From: Aphis gossypii
Lineage: Eukaryota > Arthropoda > Insecta > Hemiptera > Aphididae
Direction: 5' to 3'
NCBI RefSeq assembly: GCF_020184175.1
Contig: NC_065530.1
Location: 37,673,260-37,737,259 of the forward strand
DNA length: 64,000 bases
The translations under genes and the position numbers were made by a program. This document shows, piece after piece, positions 1 through 15,000 of the stretch; within the stretch, counting starts at the first letter, position 1; every line of letters begins with the position of its first letter. The notes under the pieces were generated by a model that was given only the letters and a program-made list of their open reading frames with translations, ran no database searches and had not been told where the DNA came from.

Positions 1-3000
1 CTGATGCTGCAGCACATGTGGGACAACTACGGCAGCGCGTACGAGTGGTTCATGCGGGCCGACGACGACGTGTACGTCCGTCCGGACCGGCTGGCCGCGC
101 TGCTCCGGTCGGTGGACAGCCGGAAACCAGTGTTCATCGGACAGGCGGGCCGCGGCAACCAAGAGGAGTTCGGTCTGCTGAGTCTCGAGTACGACGAGAA
201 CTTCTGCATGGGCGGGCCCGGCGTGATCATGAGCCGCGAGACCCTGGCCCGGGTGGTGCCGCACATCAAACACTGCCTGAAGAACCTCTTCACCACGCAC
301 GAGGACGTCGAGCTGGGCCGGTGCGTGCAAAAATACGCTGGCGTGTCGTGCACGTGGTCCTACGAGGTACAATTATAATTGTTTATTATATAAATTGTTA
401 TTGGAAATAATCGCACACCCTTATTTAACTACCTATATAATATATAATCGTATTGTGTCGTTGTCGCCGTCTCGGTCACCCCGAAAAACTAATACCACCA
501 ATAGTGTTCGATCGCACGCCGCGATGGTCACGCTTTTAAATAAAACGAACCAAATCGATTTCCGTCCCGAAATCCTCCCCCCCCAACTGGTTCGAGACAC
601 GTTTCTTTTTTTGCGAATGTTCTTTACTCGACGCTTTTTGATGAGAATCGAAATCGTGCGATCGACGTATCCGTGTAGGCAGTGGCTGTTTTTCTGATTT
701 TCCGTAGTGCACATATTTAAGTTTGAGCTTATAGTTACTATCAATTCGTCCAAAGTATGGTTGCAGAATGTTATATAGTACTATACATAAATAAGTGGTG
801 CACATTTTTATTTTCCGTAGTGTGCACATTAGTAATTTCGTAGTGCACAAAGTGTGTGTGTCGTAGTATACACAAAAATAGCCACTCCGTGTAGGGTATA
901 TTAGAAGCAGTCTATGAAAAGCGTACGATCAGTTCATGTGAACAGACACGCGAGCCGCGAGGGAACAGAGTATTTTGTATTTTGTGTAGGACGTATATTT
1001 TAATGGTGCAGTGGTAGTTGCGTGCGCGCTCAAATTGTGTGAAGGATTTTTACCTATTACAGAAAAATTCGTTCTCAGCTCCACTGATTTGGTGTATTTT
1101 TTCGTTTGGAGACGACGTTTAAACGACGGCACTCACTCGTCTCCGTAGTGTCTCGAAAAACATTTACACGCCCTATTACTTATACACATTTAAATGTATT
1201 ATCTACGATGCGATGAATATAACCACGGAATTCGTCAATTATTTGCTGAGTTCGACGTTATATATTGTGTTTATACTATACATTTCGGTTGCGTCATTTA
1301 TTAAAGTTAAAAACTGGTTTCTTGGACACATTCAATTTCCACGTGAGTTATTACAATACATATTATAGCTATGTTGTGTATGTTACACATAGTTTTTGGT
1401 TTTTTTCTTGTGATTCTTGATTATAAAAACTCCAGAAAAAAACGACTCCCTTATTGGTCGATTATATTTTAGATTTTAAGCTAAGCGATGAATATAATAT
1501 AGTGATTTGACACAATGAATATGTTATTTATTGAATACAATCTTTGAGAGTAGTCTCTGATGCGAAATTGAATCTAGTTGACAATTCCAGCGTTATAAAT
1601 TATAAACAATTTATGGAATTGTATAAATATAATCTTTTAAAGTTACTCGCTAATATCCCTGACAAAAAAAATTCAAAACTGCTATATTAAAACTGAATTT
1701 TATATTACAATTTTTAAAGGTAGTCTATATTTATAAATATCAAGAATACATATAAATGTTTCATAAGCAATAATATCGCGGAATATAAGCTCTAAGCTCT
1801 GTGCGTAGTCGCACTTCCTACAGAGCAAATAATTAATTTTCTTATTCGAATTAAAAAAATTACAGGAAAACGGGATTATTAACTTTCCACTTGTCTTTGA
1901 CAAGATTATTGGTATCTTTTTGTTATAAATCAAAAATAAATAACAGTAGATACATACTTGAAAAAACAAACTACAAAAATATTCAGATGTTTATAATATA
2001 ATATAATTTTTAAGTTACCTATATTTTGATTTTTTTTTGTTTTTTGAGAAATTACGAGGAGTTGACATTTAAAAAAAAAATGTGAAGTGTAATATATTAT
2101 ACTAATAATAATTTTTGAAGAAAAACCTTGAAAATGTAATACGATATTTCTTAAAAGTTGTTCTTACAGTAATTAATTTAAGAATATTGAAAATTATTAT
2201 TTATTAAATATATTTTTTTTAAAAAATCCATTAAAATCATAAGCAAACATTTAGTTATTATTTTATTGTAGAAATGAATACCTACAAAATTATTACGTAA
2301 AGCTTGAATATTTAAAATAAAATTCGTTATAAATTTTTCTTACAGAAATTAAAAAATATTAAAAATGCATTTGCATATTGTTTTTGTAAAAATTTGCAGT
2401 TAATATTTTCACAACCTTTTTCTACTTCAACGAAAATTAAAACAATTTTGGCTTAAAAGTTATAGATTGTATTATAATACAATCTATAAAATATTTCTTG
2501 AAAAATATTAACTTAATTGCTTTTCTATTTCTATAATAGAAAATTTAATGGCAATATTATAATGTATTTTAATACATCGTTCTAAATAGTGACTGATACA
2601 CCGCTACAAAATTTAGAATAGTTTTTCGTATGCAATTATGACCATTGATTTCAAATTGCAAAATCGATTATAGTGACCTACTCAATAACGAGAATATTTA
2701 AAATATGTATAATAGAAAAACAGCTTCTCGGTTTTTTTCAGGTATTAATTAATCATTTGATGTGAAATCAATATTAGTTTCCTGCCACATTTAACTGTAT
2801 AATTAAAACAGTTATACTTATCGGTTATCAGTTATCTTTAACTATTGGAGATAACAAAAATGTGATCTTAATAATACTGCTTCTCGTCTCTTCAGATATG
2901 CTTCAATATGTAACAAAGTTAACTAATTAGTTTATGAACGTTTTATTTACCATTTACCGTTATTCGTTTTGCAGTTAAAAAATATTCTATACATATTAGA

Positions 3001-6000
3001 TGCCTAGTAATAGTATTTTTTAAAAAAAAAGAACGATTATTCCATTCAAAGAAAGCTATATTATATAGTGGTATTCAAATTTAAAATTTTATAATTAAAG
3101 AAATGCGTGTACGAAAGCTTAAAAAATTGAAATCAAATAGTTATATGTACTTAAATTACGACAGTTCAATATATTTAGACAATTATTAGCAAGAAAAATA
3201 GTTTTTTGGCACGTGAAGATCAGTTTTGTTGGAAAATAATGTCAAATTTTACTTTTCTAAGAACTGACATCGAAATATTTTTAGTATTCAATGATGACAA
3301 ATAACAATTGTGTTAAATTTGGCGTTTTTGTTCTAACAAAATATGTTTATGATGATTTCAAATCTCAATAATTCACACGTGATCTTATATTCATAATTTT
3401 TGAAAGGGAATAATAATTATTGAAATCTTTATAATAAATTCTAATACCTACGTCCTATATAAATTCAAATTCGAACACAATTGTACCATTAAAAAAATAA
3501 TGATAAAAATCACATCCAGAAATTGGAACATACCCATTTTATATTAAAATATACAATTAAGTAATCACGATGTAATTCATAATTAAACATGCATAGTTAG
3601 TATCTGTATAATACCTGTTTCATTTAACACAGTTTTATTTTTATCTGTGTATTTGATAATTTTCTCAAAAACATTAAGGTCGTTTTCCTATTTGGACGTA
3701 AATTTCAATAATTTAACAGATAACCTTTGAACATATTTTCAATTATTTATCGAAATTAGATTAAAAAAAAAATACAATATAATCATATTATATTAATATT
3801 AATATTGATACTAAGAATTAATTACGATAGCTGATATTTACTCGAAAATTATGTAAAAATGTTTTAAAGACGATAATGTTTGTTTTATTCGTCAACGTAA
3901 ATGTTAAATTTATTTAAGAACATATCTTATATGACATTCGTGGTTATCTAGGGCCAAAGCGTTTAAACTATGCATTATGCATTTATTTTTTATTTCTTCG
4001 AGTACTTTCTTTTGATTTATATTTTATGTAGACCTTACTATGGATGTAATAAAACTTAGACGAACACATTATAATATATTAACAAATATGCGTTAAATAA
4101 ATAATAGTAACCATATGAATTATGTACAAATATCTATTACGCACCTAAATAGAATTTGCATAAAAGAAATATGTTTTAAATTTAAATTATAATATACATA
4201 TATATGCAGATGTTTGAACAATTAAATTATTAAATTCACTATTATTTATACACAATGTAAAAGTAAAAAAATTAGAAGTCGACGTCTTATTTTAGACTAG
4301 ATAGTAACTAATATTAAAAATTAAAATAGTATTAATCCGCGTACATTAGTGTATTAGAAAGTATTATATATTATGTCTTATTTTTATTCTAAAAACATTA
4401 TTCTGAAATTGTTTATTTATTTATGAATTATTTATAGCATGTCACTCATGTAATAATTTCAATGTAAGTTAAATTCATTTTTCATCATCCCTCCTTTGCT
4501 TCTAACATCACAGTCGAATGCATTTCAAAAATATCATATAATATATTGTCATTACGCTATTATATTAAACCTAAATAACGTTATAATTGTAGCTATATAC
4601 ACAAAATAGGAATTACGTCGGAAAATGTTATTTTAATCGAAACCTTGATATCATAATCGGTCTAAATTCTAAAATTGTGGTATCCAGTAAAGATTTTACG
4701 TTAAGAAGTGATGATTTTTTAATGTTTTAATTCTTATTAAAATTAATAAAACATTCATTGAATAAATTTAGACATCAGATCTACGTGTGAACTAAGACAA
4801 TATCTAATGAGTAATGATATTTACCTCTTACCTGCGTACCCATAATAGGTATGTCATAATACTATAATAGGCAATTGTTTATGCTTATAAATTATAATAC
4901 AATTGAGGACATTGTATTATGTATTAAAAAATATAAAATGAAATAATATAATATAACAAACAAATTTATAATAGTCAATACAAATATTAGTTTGAAAAAG
5001 TTTCAAATTTCATTAATAACTTTTTTTTAGTTTTGTTTATTTTACAGCAATCTTAAAATAATATAACACTTGTAACAGTAGTGATAAATATTGTAATGTC
5101 TGTATTATTACTTTTGTTATCAAAAAAAATAATATTGACGTTTCCTGAACAATTCGTGTTAGCTGCTATAGGAGTATTCACATCTTTGTCTGTCTTTTGG
5201 ATATTGCAGTTATTTGTCTATTACGTGCGCAATGTCGTTTGGTGTAACGGGAAAATTATGATTGTTTAAATAAAATATTTAAAAAACCATTAAACAATTT
5301 TCTGCATGGTTTGAAATATATTATATAATATTATCATTTAAGTGTATATACATAGTAAATATTAACTATTAAGTACCTATTAACGATATTGATTCTGTAA
5401 ATTCATACAATATATTATGGTATTTAAAAACTGAAATATTGTTGAACATTTGAACTAGGTATTCAGTATTCACAACTTAAGATCTTCACACATTCATAAC
5501 CCCGTATTGGATTATTAATAAAATTAAAATTAATAGTTTAAAAACTTGGAGAAATAATAACGTTTTAATAATTGAAAATTCATAAAGGGAATTAACTAAC
5601 AACAGGGCCAACAACTATACATTATTCTTAGAACACTTTAACTACTTAGAAATTACTCATTAGAATATCGATTGCTTTAGATACTTCAAAATTAAAAATT
5701 AAAAAACTTTAAAAACTTAACAATTACCAGACTAAAATTATAGTTCTGACTAGAAGAAAAATTTGAATCGCAGGGTTCTTCTAAAATAACATTATTAAAA
5801 ATTAAATCATTTGATAATATATGGTTATTAAATATATACTTAAAATTAAATTTGAGTACGTATTACCTATATTGTTAAAAGATAAAAACGTTTTATCTTG
5901 GCCTTATTGAGTCACTCTGTAGTCTATATACCTATTAGGTAGATATATGTAGTATGATTAAAGCTTAATTATAATATTTCGAAGGTTATAAGTAAATGAT

Positions 6001-9000
6001 CCCTTAGGAATAAACTATTAAAAAACTGTTAACATTGACATTTATTTTATTGGTTATATATTGTAAAATATTTATCATGGGATTTTGTTAATAATCATTA
6101 TTTGACAATGTAATTATTAAAATATTTCTAGGTTTATAGAATATAATATAACTAACTCATAATTTTTAATCTTAAATCTATTAAATAATAGTGTATTATA
6201 AATAATTATAATTTTATATAATACTTTTTGTTAAATAATTCTTGAACTATACTTTATCTTAACTTTATGACACAACTATATAAAATAAATGACAATAAAT
6301 TTGAATACCATTTCACAAGACTTTCATATTGGGTGGCGTTCGTGATTTGATCTTAAGTATATGTGTATATATATGTTTAAAAAATAATATGTCCTATCAA
6401 TTGACTTGTAATTTAATAGCTTTTATTACCCTGTTTAAATATATAAAAAAAAAAATCTTGTTTAGTCTAACATATTGGTATTAATATTATAAATAACAGT
6501 TATGCATTAAGAACACGTGTGTATAAAGATTTTAATTAACTTCTGTTCGGATAACTTCCTTCGACGGCGTCACGGGTTAATGTTGAAATGTAACCATATT
6601 ATTTAATATTTTCATAGCGATATAAGTTTTATTTTTTCTAGTGGAAATATTTTTAAAAGTATTTAAATTATATTGTTGTATCTACAAATGAAAACAATTA
6701 ATAAAACTATTAGTATAATAACGTAAAAAAATATTACTTCAAATAAGTTATTTAGTTGTATGGTTAAATTTTAATAAAAATATTGCAATCCATTTTTTAA
6801 TTTAAACTATTTATACGCTTAAACTTTAAAATAAATGTACACAAGAACTGCATAAGTGTACTTGAATTTAGAATAATGTTAGCATTGATAAGTAGATATA
6901 ATATAGTATTGTATGAATTGCATATGCAAACACTATTTTCGGAAAAAATTACATAATTTAGCAAGTTACTTGAATTTGAATTATGCCAATGCAAGCATAA
7001 ATAAATATTAAATAGTTATAAAAAATCTTTAGCGACTCTTAAACTCATAATAATAACGCAATACTTATGATGACGTTATATTTTTCCGAGACGGTATTTT
7101 GTTTGTATACCTACACTCATCAATTACGTTTATTGAATATATTTTGGTTTGCCACGCGTAAAAAAATCTACTGCAGAGATATGTTTGAGCGTATTATATA
7201 TATATATATGTATAGAATGTTCCAAATATATATATAGTTATTATGATCTAGTTATTTCGATATTAGTTGTTCTGATTCTAAAAGTATCACCTATCGCCAA
7301 TGTGTCAATAATAATCTATATATTTATATTTATAATAACATGTCCTGCAATGAACGACACGTATATTATGTAGGTACGCATACTATATATATATAAGTAT
7401 ATATATATATATTATACATGGATACACGTGTTCGTAATATAATACAGTTGTCTTCGTTGACGTGTCCGGTGCAGGTTTTACATGGAAATCTCCGAGTGAG
7501 TGATGTGTAATGCACTTGATTTTTTTTTTTATAATTGGATTTCATTGTAAACTTACCTATTGATTGAAATTGACTTTTTTTTTCATCAAATATCGTGGAC
7601 AAAATTCTGTATAATGACCAATGATTTGCTTAATATTGTTAAACACTTTCAAGTGTACATGTCTTGTGATAACTCACCCCGTCGTTTATTATAATATTAT
7701 ACGTATACATATATGTATATATAATTGTATAATAATTGATGGTAGCTATATTTTCAGAAACAAATCAGCTCTTCGTGGCGCGTCGAATCGTCTGTCAAAC
7801 GAACACGTGCAGACCGTATGCGCGTGTATTTTTTAAATTTAATGCACTGAACCGTTGAACGAAGAAAAAATGGAGTTTTGAAAAATGGATCTTTCGGTCG
7901 GATTCTTTGACTAGGGGTTTTTCGTGTGTGGCATGCACATGTCTAGTATTTATTTAAAAACACACCAGATTCTTGAGCACGTATATAAATAAATGTAATA
8001 GATTATATGGATATTGTAGGAACGATTTTCGTATGATGACGATATTTTTACGTAGGGCTCGCGTGACTCCGTCGTCCTATAGGACATATATACAGGGTTT
8101 GTTGAGTCGTAACTCAGTTTAATAACGTTGAATATTTCAAGTTGTACTGATCGCATTGCAAGTTGCAACCATATCGTCGTGCCACATCATGTATAAATAT
8201 AATATGTATGTTATAAGTGCATATTGTGCATTCAACAGATAATATATTATATATTTCATCACTTCAGACCCCACGTCAGAAGTATGTGTCAAAATATTAA
8301 TTATAATTATCAGACTATTAAACTATAACAATGATACATAATATAAACGATAAACTATAACAAAATTTATATTATTGTATTTTAGTATATACAAATATAC
8401 AATGTATATTATACATATTATTCATAGGAAATTCATTTGTGTTAACAATTCAACTACTTATGACGAATTAAGATGATGACCGAAATCGAATAAAAAAATC
8501 CAGATGTTGATACTTCACTTTGCGTAATAATAATTAATGAATAATAATAAACATTTTAATAAAATATTAACTCTTTATAATCAGTTAATAAATAAGAACC
8601 ATAATAACGACAACAAGAATTTTATGTGAATTATCAAAGCGACTATTAAACGATTGGTGTACTCTTCCGAGATAAAATTAAATAAATAGAATTGTTAAGT
8701 ATGCAGATCGAGAAGGTAAAAAAATTGCGATGTGAAACCCAAAGTACTTTTTTTTATTACATGCATATTGCTATATTTAAAATTGGACGCGTTGAACAAT
8801 ATTCAAATCTCATGGTGAAGTACCTACATTCTACACTGCTTGACATAGTAGGTATACCTATACTTCATTGACTGCTATTAGCGCCAAAAAAAAAAAAAAA
8901 ATATGTATGTCAAAATCGTGAACATTTGCAAGTAATTTTTCAGTTGAAAAATCATAAAAAATTTTTGTGTTCATTTCTTAGGTTAAAAAATTCAACACTA

Positions 9001-12000
9001 TGTTTTCCATAAGTTTTCCTTCAAATAGCTATAGAAAAAACTCGAATCATCGTTATAAGAAAAATTTTATGAACATTTGAATTTTAAATTTTTACGAAAT
9101 CGCGCAACGATAACGATTTATTTTCAAACGATTTTAAATATTTGTTATTATTTGTTATTATTCGAAAAGCATAAGTTGTAGGTACTTGAAAATTTCATCA
9201 GCTATTACTTATTTAGATTGGCATTTTCTTTACATGATTTAATTTTCAAAATATTTCGCTTATTTTAATGCTATTTATAGACATTTATAATTGTTATAAC
9301 TAATATTTAATTACACTAAACATTAAGATTACGAGGGGTGTGGGGAGCAGAGCTCCCCACTTTTGTATTTTAGTAAATTTTCAAATCCTCCCCATTGAAA
9401 AGTCCTGAGAACGCCTCTGTACCCATAATAGTGACCAACTCCACGTCTACACTTAATAAACAGCAAAGTGGTATCTATTTGACTACCCACTTACTATTTA
9501 GTAGTATATTCATATTATCAAGTATTTTATGACTGAGGTCATCTTGTGATAATTGATATTAGACGTCTATTTTTGATAAGTCTTGGGTATCCAAGTGTTC
9601 TATAATGTGTGTTATTTTTTTTGACTATTTTAAATAAAAAAAAAATTGATTACCTCAAATTTCGGAAAGCGAAAATAGTTGTGTGTAAAAATCGATCTTT
9701 ACCTAGTACAGATTACGAAGAAAAACGTCTTGATAAATGTGTAAGAAACTAATCGTCTTATATTCAAATCCATTAAAGTAGGCTAAGATTATACTTAATA
9801 CCTATTACCTATATTATGTAAACTGAAATTGTATACAAATTTTTTCTGCTTTAAGTCTTCTATTCTTTTTTCATTAGAAATTATATTCTCCGAAACACTA
9901 ATGTTAAATCTTCTTAACAAATAGATTAGTATAATATAAATGCGTGTTAGTATCAAATACAAGTCTACTAGTATTATTCTTTTATTTTACTTACGTCCGG
10001 TATTCGTATATAGATAACTGTTATTCGAGTGTACATACAGAGTACCTACGTAGGTACATAACTTTAATTAATATTATATATTTTAATTTTATTTGCGAAA
10101 ATTACACAATGCGTATGCGTAATATACCTACTATTTTATTTGATGGTGTATTATATAGTAACTTAAAGTTATTACAATTTTCAAAAATAAATATAAAAAA
10201 ATCATTAAGTTAATGTGTAATTAGCAATTAGTGTAAAAGTGCATGCATTTAAATTAGAATTATGACTGTCAAAACAATCTTTTAAATAAGCGATAATATT
10301 ATACACATCATAATTAAGTAATATTATCATTTATCATTAATATTTCAAATTTCAACATAAAAACGTTTTTTTAATTTTTAACAAACTATCCGAAAAATTA
10401 CAATAAATTATGTATTATGTTAAATAATAAATAATAATTCCAATATTTTAGTTTGGAAATAATTCTCGGTGATTATTTTGTTAAATAAAGAAAAAAATGT
10501 ATAACAACAATATTTGTTGAAGTTGTCTGTAAAAAACATAAACAAATTAAACTAAATAAAGTATGAGCTAAATTGTAATCGTAAACACTAATGACCAACA
10601 GTAAATAATTATATGATCTAATAATATACAATTTCACATACATTGACTAGTTTTTATGTTACCTATAAAATTATAAAATTGTGAGTGCGTAATACTTCTT
10701 AAAATGTGAATAATTATATTTTAGTGTTTGAAAACCAGAAAAACGCTAAATGACGACTGGATCTGGATTTAGACTATTGGAGATCCGAGCTTATTTATGA
10801 TTAAAAATTGTAATATTTTGTTGTTTTATTTTTAAATTAATAATTCCATTAAAATTAAAATATATTTGAGTAATTACATTCAATTTTTTTTTTAATTCAA
10901 ATAATAAAAACTTATGAACTTTGTACTAAATTTTAAAAATCAAGGTATGAATTTTAAATGTTCTATGAATTTTTAGTTACAAAATGATTTTAAATTTTTA
11001 CAAAATGTCGACAAATCTCCTCAAAATGATATTTTCAAACGCTTTTAAAAAAACTGTGAGAATGTATTTTATATATTTTTTAATTGGTTAATAAATATAC
11101 TTAAAAAAAACATTATATAAAAATGTCAAGGCTTTTGATCAAGTAAAATTTTTTATTAACGTCTTAGAAAAAAAAATGGTTAAGTGAGTACTATTTTACT
11201 GTACCTACATAGGTGTATGGCAACATGTATTAATATATAGGTAACATATATGTCTTATGGGCACACTCAGGGTTACTGTAATCACGATCCACGATCTATT
11301 AAATATAATAGGAAAGAACATAGATCTAATGTATGCAATACGTCACCAGAATCTTCTGCAGAAGTGCGCTTGCCCATGGCAGTTGCCTAATCAATTAAAA
11401 AAGCGGCTCAGTTAATAAAAAACTTAAATTTTTCAAAAATAAAACTCGACGATAACGTATTATTCCTGCTCCCTAAACCAAAAATAACTTTTCTAAATCC
11501 TCTTTAGATTTCAATTTGGATAAAGTGATAAACCATCATAATATGTTCAAGCTACTTCTTCTAACCAAAACCATTATCATCCTTTTCAAACATCGAAATT
11601 ATTTACTTCTTTTATTTCCGAGTTAATAGCTATCATAAAATCCCTCTTCTGACTACTTTATTAAGTAAAATCGATTATAATTATCTATAGTCTATTGTCT
11701 ATACTCTATACTGTTGTAGGTACATATTCTCTAATCCCCATAGTATTATTATTGATTCATTTTAATATGCAAGTTCACTTAATTAGATTCATAATTTTAT
11801 ATCTTTATTTTACATAATAATATGAACCTATACTACTTTATAAATATATCTAATACCTATGTTGTGTTTGTATATTTTTGATTGTAGAGATATAATAGTT
11901 TTATACCAATTGGCAATAACTAATAAAAATAAAATACCTAAAATTATATTATCAACAAATTTGTAAAAATTAATTTGTTTTACTTTTTATAATTTATGTA

Positions 12001-15000
12001 GTATTTTAATGATCGATCCGAAATTCCGAACGCCTTAATGTACTATCTATAAATTGTTTGTATGTAAAACTAAAAACACACCCCACACACAATATCCTAC
12101 GCATGCATTCTTCAACACATAACCTTTATCTATTTAAAAATTGAATTTTTAGTACTTATGAAAATTTGTTATGCCTTCGACGCGTCCTCGTAAGCGTTAA
12201 AAGCCGAAAAGAAAAATAAATGCTAATCTTGTACCAAACAGGACGTCACGGTCATCGTTCGACTTACGACAATTATTCGACGAGAACATCACGAAGACGT
12301 GTTGACATATATTTTAATATATATTTATATACACATTATATTATACATGTACCTATGTATGATATATGTACACGCGTATTAAGGTTAGATTTATAGACCA
12401 ATTACGAAATTAAGAACCCTTTTTATATTATTGTGCCAACTATTTCGCATGCTGTGTGCTCGCGCTCTATAATAGCGTATAAATAAAAATGCGCGTTAAG
12501 GAAGTCACTAACCTATGCATGCGTGGCTCAATGACGACTGTGATCATGTAGGTAAGTCGAGGAGAATATTATGTGTGTGACGCGGCCAACTGTCAAGGCC
12601 GCCGGACCTAATGCGATACCGTTGCAGGTCGGGAGGACCGGTTTTTTTTTTTTATATATTATTATATTTTCCCTCCCGACCAAATAATATGGTGTTTTTT
12701 TTTCTATAGAGGGTGAACTACACTGCAGTGCCCACATCGCGGTCTGTGGAGGAAATGGGACAAAAAAAAAATAAATAAATCGAAAAGAAATGTGTACACA
12801 ATATTATACACGAATTCGTTCACGGATAATTAATGGACTTTTTATGAGACACGCGGTGCCTTGAAAAAAAAAAACAAATTGTTCGTCTATACCTATATAA
12901 TAACCCGAAGAATAGGTTTAGACTGTAGACCACGACAGATATCTGCAGACGCACGCGTTACTGTATACATCGTATTATACGTATGCGAGTAAAAGAAAAA
13001 AAAAGGAAGAAAAAAGATCCGAAAAGACGCGCAGTATAACAATGCACATTTTACTTATATATAAGCGTATATATTAAATTATAGGATGTATATTGTATAA
13101 TATTATATTATTTTACATAATATTGTTGTATTCGTCAGACCAGCGCAGACAAGAATGGACTTTTTTTTCCAATTATGGTCACTAATAATTATTTTATTTG
13201 GTCGTGAATTTATTTTTTTCGTCTATGTCTTTATATACTTATACACAAGGTATATAGGTTTGTATTTTATATAGAAATAGAACGGTATGTGCGAAATGTC
13301 TGGTCGTTTGGGCACACTCTAGAAACCGTTTGGAATCGCATGCCGCTCGTATGGCCATAATAATAAATAATAGTACGGTAGGTACGTCGTACGTGTGATG
13401 TTTTTTTTCCACTTGAATCTCGACGAGTCATGTGCGCGAATATACTCAATTACCGAGGAATGTCGTATTTTGGCTCGAATCACGTGTGCCGAAATCGTAT
13501 GTTTGGTGCTATCGCAATAAGCGCATTGGAAATATGATATGGGGGGTTTTTTTCCCCCTATTATAAACACGCGGAACGGAAAAGTTTTTTTCAACCAGAC
13601 TCCGATAATCGGGTTGGGTCGATTATACTGTAAAATATTTTAACTCTAAAACAGGTCGTAAATCTTCTCGGTTTATGACGTTTGTAATATTATGATTTGG
13701 TGTAGGTAGTCGTAATGTATTGTTTGTATAGTAATAATAATATAGAATTTATAAAATTTAATTAGCCTGTGGGGCATGCATAATAGTTCATAATATAACC
13801 AACGCTTATTGTTGTTATAATATTGGTTTTCCTATTTTCGTTTCAGATAGGTTTTTATAAAAAAAAAAAAAAAGTTGATAGTAGATTAAAAATCGTAACA
13901 CTTTAACCTATATAAGTATACCTATATAAATACAGACGTGCACGCGTATACCTTCATTGTTATAAGTATATTATAAGAATTCGATCATTTTACCCCCTGC
14001 AATCGGGTCGCTTTGCTCCTACCGTAAAATATTTCAACAATATAAAATCAGCTGTCGGCAACATACATTGAAGAGTATAAACGGATACTCACAAAACATT
14101 ACAGCTCGTGTAACAACGATAATATTATCATTATTATCATCGTAAAATCAATTTTAATATTTCAATAAAAAATAAAATAGTTATAAAAACGTCGGTGAAT
14201 GATTTGAAATTATTTTATTATCATTATATAAATAATAAACATTTTCAGATTAAAGTGGATATGAGATAGTAAAAACAAAAACGTTTTTAATTTAATACTT
14301 GAACGCGTCATATAGTTACCTATATATAATATTATATATTATTTATTTATTATACACACGCAAGGATACGTCAAAACTATAAGTGCAGACCATTATAAAA
14401 ACCTTAATGCAAGTGCTGCAGTATTATAATATTAAATATATTATTATAATATATTTAGTTGATATTCGTCGTACAATAGTATTAAAGGATTGAAACATGT
14501 GGTTAGTGGTTACATAAACTAAAAAATAAATAGCTAATATGGTTACTAATTTATTAGAGTGAATGAACTTGAAGAGAATATATATATTATGACCATTGGC
14601 TATTTTCTACACAAAGAGAGCCAGAAAATATAAATGTATACGTTTGTAATTATCTAATACTCCGATATATAATATACATACATCTACTGTATTTATCAAG
14701 TTTTTTAATAGGTAGGTACTTAAAATTTTTAGAAGTAAATAATATTATTTTAAATGCCCAACTTGTACTAAGTATATCAAACGATTCACACGTATCACAT
14801 ATACTTATATTTATTAAATAGGTATTCGTATTAAAGGGAGTGCATTTTATGATAAAAACCAGAAAATAATATTATTTTACAAAAAAAAATTAGGATGTTT
14901 TTTTTTTCTTAATTTTACTAAAATTTACTTTAAAACACAATAAACCAAAAAATACATTTCTATTTTACTCTGATACATTGTTTGTATATATTATCTAATA

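Noticed and set aside
395..850. Open frames of about 100 codons on both strands next to the first CHSY1 exon
   Set aside because: Intronic; the peptides resemble nothing and overlap in three frames, consistent with chance.
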